A stretch of 64,000 nucleotides of DNA from Calidithermus roseus (GTDB taxonomy: Bacteria > Deinococcota > Deinococci > Deinococcales > Thermaceae), in the NCBI RefSeq assembly GCF_003574095.1, contig NZ_QWLA01000003.1, positions 1-64,000 on the forward strand. Direction: 5' to 3'. Every line of letters begins with the position of its first letter. The stretch's first letter is position 1. The position numbers and the translations under genes were made by a program. Of this stretch, positions 60,652-64,000 are shown in pieces. The notes under the pieces are model-generated. The model was given only the letters and a program-made list of their open reading frames with translations. It had not been told where the DNA came from and did not search any database.

Positions 60652-61352
60652 CTATTTAAAGCGCAAGAAGCCCTGCCGTTGGCGGTTGAAATATTTTTGG
60701 TCGCGTGTTTCAACAAACGTGTACCCTCCTACCAATACACCCTTCTGGAACTCCCCCACAAACAGTACGTTGCGCTGTCGTTCATCTTGGTAAAGCTTGA
60801 CATAGCGTAGCCTGAAAGCCACTGTTCGCCCATTTACTTTGCGCATCGGGACAAGCCAAACCTCTTCTGGATCACTCACCAAATCGGGAAGCCAGGAGAG
60901 GAAGCGCTCTCGTCCGTCAGGCTTGATGTGGCGCAAAAACGCGTCATCCAGGATAACCGTCATCCCGGTAGGATCCTGCACATATAGCGGCAGCCCCCCC
61001 CAAGCGGTTTCAAGGGCCTTTCTAAACTTCTCCCCAGCTTCCTTAACCGTAGGGAGCAATGGCGCGGGAGCGGGGTGAGCAGGTAGGCGCTCTGGACGGC
61101 CATAGCTCCGCCAGTTAGGAGGTGATCCGAGGAAAGCCGGCTCCCACTGGTCGGGTAGGGTTTGCGCGGTAACCCCACGAGCATAAGCCCGGCCCCATTC
61201 ACTGGCGTCAGGGCTCAACCCGAATCCCTCCCTGGGCGGCTCCTCGGGCAGGCGCTCAGCAATCCCCCGCTGCTCAGCCTCGAGCTCGGTCAGGGCCCGC
61301 ACCCCCGAGCGGCAGTTAAAGTGCAGCGGCGGCCAGTTGCGCTCCCACCAGG
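60652..61352 (-). pseudogene. MuF-type phage head protein fragment with C-terminal PBECR-like nuclease domain
   Basis: The 5' part is missing; the frame emerges from a CRISPR repeat at 61353. The first residues, WERNWPPLHFNCRSGVRAL, are the end of the MuF (SPP1 gp7) domain. A linker (EEPPREGFGLSPDASEWGRAYARG) follows, then about 125 residues (FRKALETAWGGLPLYVQDPTG; LPDLVSDPEEVWLVPMRKVNGRTVAFRLRYVKLY; TRDQKYFNRQRQGFLRF) resembling the barnase-EndoU-ColicinE5-RelE-like (PBECR) toxin fold seen behind MuF. The toxin assignment is tentative. Confidence 0.65.
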
Positions 61353-61438
61353 GTGTTCCCCGCGCACGCGGGGATGAACCGGTTCCTGCGGCGAGGGAGC
61401 CGGAGCCCCACTGCGTGTTCCCCGCGCACGCGGGGATG
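61353..61438 (+). CRISPR. Isolated two-repeat mini-array of the type I-E repeat
   Basis: A full repeat at 61353-61381, a 33-base spacer (61382-61414), and a second repeat truncated after its first 24 bases (61415-61438). Both are identical to the array-2 repeat where present. It lies 1.3 kb beyond the main array, between two prophage gene fragments that both lose their 5' ends here. Confidence 0.9.
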
Positions 61439-61440
61439 GG

Positions 61441-62376
61441 CTGGCCATCACATTGCAGCAGGAGTACGGCGCGACTTATTTCTCGGCTGAGCGCCTGGTG
61501 CGCACGCTGTACAACTCGGGGGCCAACCGGGCTCAGTTTGAGGCGCTCAAGGCCGCAGGCTATACCCACAAGCGCTGGCTGGCGGCGCGGGACTCGAGGG
61601 TGCGCACCGCCAGTAAGGGCCATTGCTTCGACCACCGCCGTATGGAGGGGGTGACGGTGCCCTTAGAACAGCCCTTCGTCACCCCGGCGGGCTCGAGGCT
61701 GATGTACCCCGGTGACCGCAGCCTGGGTGCGCCGGCGGGGGAGGTGGTGAACTGTCGGTGTACGATCATCGGAGTCATGGTAGAGCAGGAACAGCTGACC
61801 GGGCAGCTTGAGTATGAGCGCCCCAAAGCGGGAGTGCATTTCAGCCGGTGGAGAGCCACCTCAGAAGCCAACCACAGAACGATCCTGCGCGGCCTGAGCC
61901 GGGCCGGACTACTCAACTGGCTGAAGGACAATCCCCTCGGGGAAATCCGGGTCGTGCAGAGTCTCTATGACGAGTCCGGTCCGTTCCACGGGGTCTATAA
62001 CCCGGCTGACGCGAGCATTCGGCTCAGCCTCGAGCGCCCTGACATTGGCCAGCAACCGGCCTGGGGTGAACTTAACACCGTCTCCGCAATTGCGGACAAC
62101 CCCAACGCCGCGGCACAGATCTCCCTAGTCCACGAGACCGGCCATCACATCTTGACCGTGTTGGGGCGGCAGATGGGGTCCGCGCTCGAGGACAAAATCC
62201 GGAAGGCTTGGAACCAGGCTAATTATGTTTCGGGTCGGGCGAGCGTGAACTGGAAGGAGTACTTCTGCGAGACGCACTGCGCGTACGTCTACTTGCGGGA
62301 TGAACTGCAGGTGAAAGACCCCCTGGGGTATAATCTGATCAGGGAGATCCGCCGGATGATCGGCACGGGGGACTGA
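61441..62376 (+). pseudogene. MuF-type phage head protein fragment with C-terminal HExxH metallopeptidase domain
   Basis: 311 codons; the 5' end is lost at the truncated repeat. The first 110 residues are the C-terminal MuF region: AERLVRTLYNSGANRAQFEAL, WLAARDSRVRT, VPLEQPFVTPAGSRLMYPGD, APAGEVVNCRCT. Then comes a domain with SLVHETGHHILTVLG (HExxH at 62131-62145) and a later Glu in WKEYFCETHCAYVYL, which fits a zincin metallopeptidase. MuF C termini often carry toxin domains, so this may be a delivered protease toxin. The next gene, two bases downstream, may be its immunity protein. Confidence 0.7.
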
Positions 62377-62377
62377 C

Positions 62378-62596
62378 ATGGCTGCTACGCTGACCAAAAT
62401 CGATTGGGTCCGGATGCGCCAGCTTGCCGCAGAGGTTGAGCAGCTCAAGGCCTCGGGTCGATGGACGCTAACCGAGTACCGTCGGATCAACCGCGAAGCT
62501 GTGGCCGCAGGTGGCGACGCTCCCGGCGCTCGTGATTGGCTGCTACAAGAAGCGGACCCTGCCTGGCGCGACCAGTTAGTGCAGGCTGTGCTCTAG
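62378..62596 (+). CDS. 72-aa protein next to the MuF-metallopeptidase, possible immunity protein
   Basis: It starts one base after the upstream stop. The product is helical and charged (IDWVRMRQLAAEVEQLKASGRW, ADPAWRDQLVQAVL), with no recognised family. Small genes directly behind polymorphic toxins often encode immunity proteins, so this role is inferred from position alone. A terminator follows. Confidence 0.55.
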   Translation: MAATLTKIDWVRMRQLAAEVEQLKASGRWTLTEYRRINREAVAAGGDAPGARDWLLQEADPAWRDQLVQAVL

Positions 62597-62610
62597 TCTG
62601 AGATAGACAT

Positions 62611-62648
62611 CCCCTCGGGGAACGCCGCAAGGCACTCGAGGGGGTTTT
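62611..62648 (+). terminator. Terminator after the possible immunity gene
   Basis: CCCCTCG (62611-62617) and CGAGGGG (62637-62643) pair, followed by GTTTTCG. The loop of about 19 bases has a small internal stem (GCC/GGC). It ends the MuF-metallopeptidase unit. Confidence 0.65.
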
Positions 62649-62650
62649 CG

Positions 62651-62899
62651 TTGCACTTCCGCAGCTCTCGTAATAGCCAACCCAAGCGCCGCGTCCCGCT
62701 GCAACTCCGACAGGTGCGCCCCGGCGTGGTCGTGGTGCAAGCCAGCAACGACACGGTTGTGGATGAGTACGGGACCTCGATCACCGTCGAGGCCCTGATG
62801 CGCGACTGGCTGCCGGGGTTCTGGACTCATCGCACCATCAGCTTGCAACACAACCTGCCCGAGCTGCGCGGCATCCGGGGTAAGCCCTTCGTAGGCTGA
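62651..62899 (+). pseudogene. Phage prohead-protease-like (XkdF-like) fragment
   Basis: An 82-codon frame without a good start. The phrases DEYGTSITVEALMRDWLPGFW and RTISLQHNLPELRGIRGKPFVG resemble the N-terminal part of XkdF-type phage serine proteases. It ends abruptly at TGA after GKPFVG, where such proteins normally continue. It is a remnant of the Mu-like prophage, on the opposite strand from gpI. Confidence 0.5.
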
Positions 62900-62967
62900 G
62901 GCCCTGTGGGTAGGCTTCGTTCAAGGGGCTCAAGTGCCAAATTGGCGTGAGCGTAGTGACAGCCAGC

Positions 62968-63002
62968 ATGTACCCCGCATGCACGGGCGCGGGGATGAAC
63001 CG
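62968..63002 (+). repeat. Solitary degenerate type I-E CRISPR repeat
   Basis: The last 14 bases, GCGGGGATGAACCG, equal the repeat, and the first 11 match at nine positions (ATGTACCCCGC). The loop has grown from four to ten bases. It is 1.5 kb beyond the mini-array and marks the far edge of the prophage remnant, just before the tRNA. Confidence 0.75.
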
Positions 63003-63033
63003 CTTTAGAGGCAGGGGTAGCCTTGAGAGAAAA

Positions 63034-63066
63034 GGGAGGAATGCCGTTTTGCTCAGCATTCCTCCC
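63034..63066 (-). terminator. Terminator of the tRNA-Pro gene
   Basis: GGGAGGAATGC and GCATTCCTCCC pair perfectly over 11 bases. On the minus strand it is followed by TTTTCTCTC. It lies four bases past the tRNA 3' end. Confidence 0.85.
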
Positions 63067-63070
63067 ATAT

Positions 63071-63147
63071 TGGTCGGGGTGGCGGGATTTGAACCCACGA
63101 CCACACGCACCCCAAGCGTGTGCGCTACCAGGCTGCGCTACACCCCG
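63071..63147 (-). tRNA. tRNA-Pro (anticodon TGG)
   Basis: Read on the minus strand, the acceptor arms CGGGGTG and CACCCCG pair, the CCA end is encoded, the anticodon stem is ACACGC/GCGTGT with loop TTGGGGT, and the T loop has GGTTCAAATCC. Length 77 including CCA. Integrating elements often use tRNA genes as attachment sites; the prophage debris ends near it, but no duplicated tRNA end was found. Confidence 0.95.
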
Positions 63148-63373
63148 ATTTCCTTTTACGCGGCAGCCTCGTGCTTACCGCGCGCCCCATAGTTTAGCGA
63201 CAAGCCTCGAGGCCGTCAACCTTGCCACCGGCGCAGGGGTGGGGAATGCCCTCTGGCTGAGCTGTTTGGCCCTCTACCCTTGACCTGGGCCTGCGGTTGC
63301 CCCCATACTGCTAGGGTTGGCCCCAAAGGCCAGAGGCTCGATAGCTGCATTTCCCCTCGATGGTTGAGAAAAA

Positions 63374-63407
63374 CTTTCCGGGTGTGTGCGGTAGAGAGCC
63401 CGGAAAG
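63374..63407 (+). promoter_or_regulatory. Inverted repeat in the leader region of the helicase gene
   Basis: CTTTCCGGG (63374-63382) and CCCGGAAAG (63399-63407) pair perfectly around 16 bases and end 12 bases before the ATG at 63420. TTGAGA at 63364-63369 may be a -35 box. If the structure is in the mRNA it could hide the ribosome-binding region (CGGAAAGGATTAGG) and make translation temperature- or helicase-dependent. Confidence 0.45.
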
Positions 63408-63419
63408 GATTAGGTACAG

Positions 63420-64000
63420 ATGGAGTTTTCTGCTTTCCCCCTCAAGGCTGAGGTGCTTGCCGCGCTGCAAGCCAAAGGTTTTTCCACCCCCACCCCCATC
63501 CAGGCGGCGGCCTTGCCGCTGGCCCTCGAGGGCCGCGACATCCTGGGACAGGCCCGCACCGGCACTGGCAAGACGCTGGCTTTCGCCCTGCCCATTGCCA
63601 ACCGCCTCGAGCCCTCGCGCGAGCGGGGCCGCTCGCCGCGGGCCTTCGTGCTCACCCCCACCCGCGAGCTGGCCCTGCAGGTGGCGAAGGAGCTGGAGTG
63701 GGTGGCGAGCGATCTGGTGGTGGTGAGCGTCTACGGCGGCACCGGCTACGGCAAGCAGGCCGAAGCCCTCAAGCGCGGCTGCGACGTGGTGGTGGCCACA
63801 CCGGGCCGGGCTATTGATTACCTCGAGCAGGGCATCCTTGACCTGTCCAAAGTCGAGATCGCCGTGCTGGACGAGGCCGACGAGATGCTCTCGATGGGCT
63901 TCGAGGAGGACGTGGAGAAGCTCTTGCAGCACACCCCCGAGGAGCGCCAGACCCTGCTCTTCTCGGCCACCGTGCCCGCCTGGGCTAAGCGCCTGGCCGA
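63420..64000 (+). CDS. hera: DEAD-box RNA helicase, Hera-like (partial)
   Basis: The window holds the first 193 codons. The motifs of recA domain 1 are all present: TPTPIQAAALPLAL (Q motif), ARTGTGKT (I), PTRELALQ (Ia), TPGRAIDYL (Ib), VLDEADEML (II) and FSATVPAWAKRLA (III). The sequence is very close to Hera of Thermus thermophilus as I remember it. Hera remodels structured RNA at high temperature. A hairpin stands before the start codon. Confidence 0.92.
   Translation, partial: MEFSAFPLKAEVLAALQAKGFSTPTPIQAAALPLALEGRDILGQARTGTGKTLAFALPIANRLEPSRERGRSPRAFVLTPTRELALQVAKELEWVASDLVVVSVYGGTGYGKQAEALKRGCDVVVATPGRAIDYLEQGILDLSKVEIAVLDEADEMLSMGFEEDVEKLLQHTPEERQTLLFSATVPAWAKRLA

Noticed and set aside
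63071-63147. tRNA-Pro as a proven prophage attachment site
   Set aside because: No duplicate of the tRNA 3' end was found at the other side of the phage debris, and no integrase gene is present.

Overview
The window looks like a chromosome segment of a thermophilic, GC-rich member of the Deinococcota (Thermaceae: Meiothermus/Calidithermus/Thermus type). Reasons: the codon use is strongly GC-rich with CTCGAG everywhere, some genes have very short or no leaders, the terminal DEAD-box gene closely resembles Hera of Thermus thermophilus, and the Cas1e/Cas7e/Cas8e proteins look Thermus-like. The genus is an inference from remembered sequences; no search was run.

Region 1 (1-26.6 kb) is a sulfur-oxidation island. 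A long minus-strand operon (12.4 to 1.3 kb) encodes a SoxW-like thioredoxin, SoxY, SoxZ, SoxA, SoxX, SoxB, a second SoxX and SoxA, a periplasmic rhodanese, a DUF302 protein, a flavocytochrome c sulfide dehydrogenase flavoprotein, SoxC, a SoxD-like cytochrome c and a Rieske protein. A divergent plus-strand operon carries a second sulfite dehydrogenase (SorA-like), its dihaem cytochrome, a MOSC protein and a TlpA-like thioredoxin. Next come a TauE-type exporter, four single or tandem rhodanese genes, a persulfide dioxygenase-rhodanese fusion, sulfide:quinone oxidoreductase, a LysR regulator, a CsoR/CstR-family repressor, and a small operon of a 44-aa peptide, an anchored rhodanese and a membrane thioredoxin. 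A 17-bp motif of form ATACC-N7-GGTAT recurs six times, in three cases exactly between the -35 and -10 boxes. This suggests one persulfide-responsive regulon. A GAF/PAS/GGDEF/EAL signalling protein ends the region.

Region 2 (27.1-35.1 kb) is a compact four-gene plus-strand operon: a membrane-anchored von Willebrand A protein, a tubulin/FtsZ-like GTPase, a 707-aa protein of unknown family, and an AAA+ ATPase resembling BrxL without its Lon protease domain. I know of no described system with this composition; it is the best candidate here for an undescribed system. It is followed by a lipoprotein and an outer-membrane barrel.

Region 3 (37.3-43.5 kb) is a CRISPR locus with cas1, cas2, a 27-repeat array and two different CARF-HEPN proteins, but no effector complex. 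The array leader holds an inverted pair of perfect DnaA-box sequences. A short stretch of unrelated genes follows (alcohol dehydrogenase, PEBP protein, TPR regulator).

Region 4 (47.4-60.0 kb) is a complete type I-E locus: a WYL regulator, cas3, cas8e, cse2, an inserted DUF2939 membrane protein, cas7e, cas5e, cas6e, cas1e, cas2e and a 38-repeat array. Repeat-like hairpins lie inside the 5' end of cas1e and the 3' end of cas2e.

Region 5 (60.0-63.1 kb) is a shattered Mu-like prophage whose genes abut CRISPR repeats: a truncated gpI protease, a MuF-nuclease toxin fragment, an isolated two-repeat mini-array, a MuF-metallopeptidase fragment with a possible immunity gene, an XkdF-like fragment and one degenerate repeat. 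A tRNA-Pro and the start of hera close the window.
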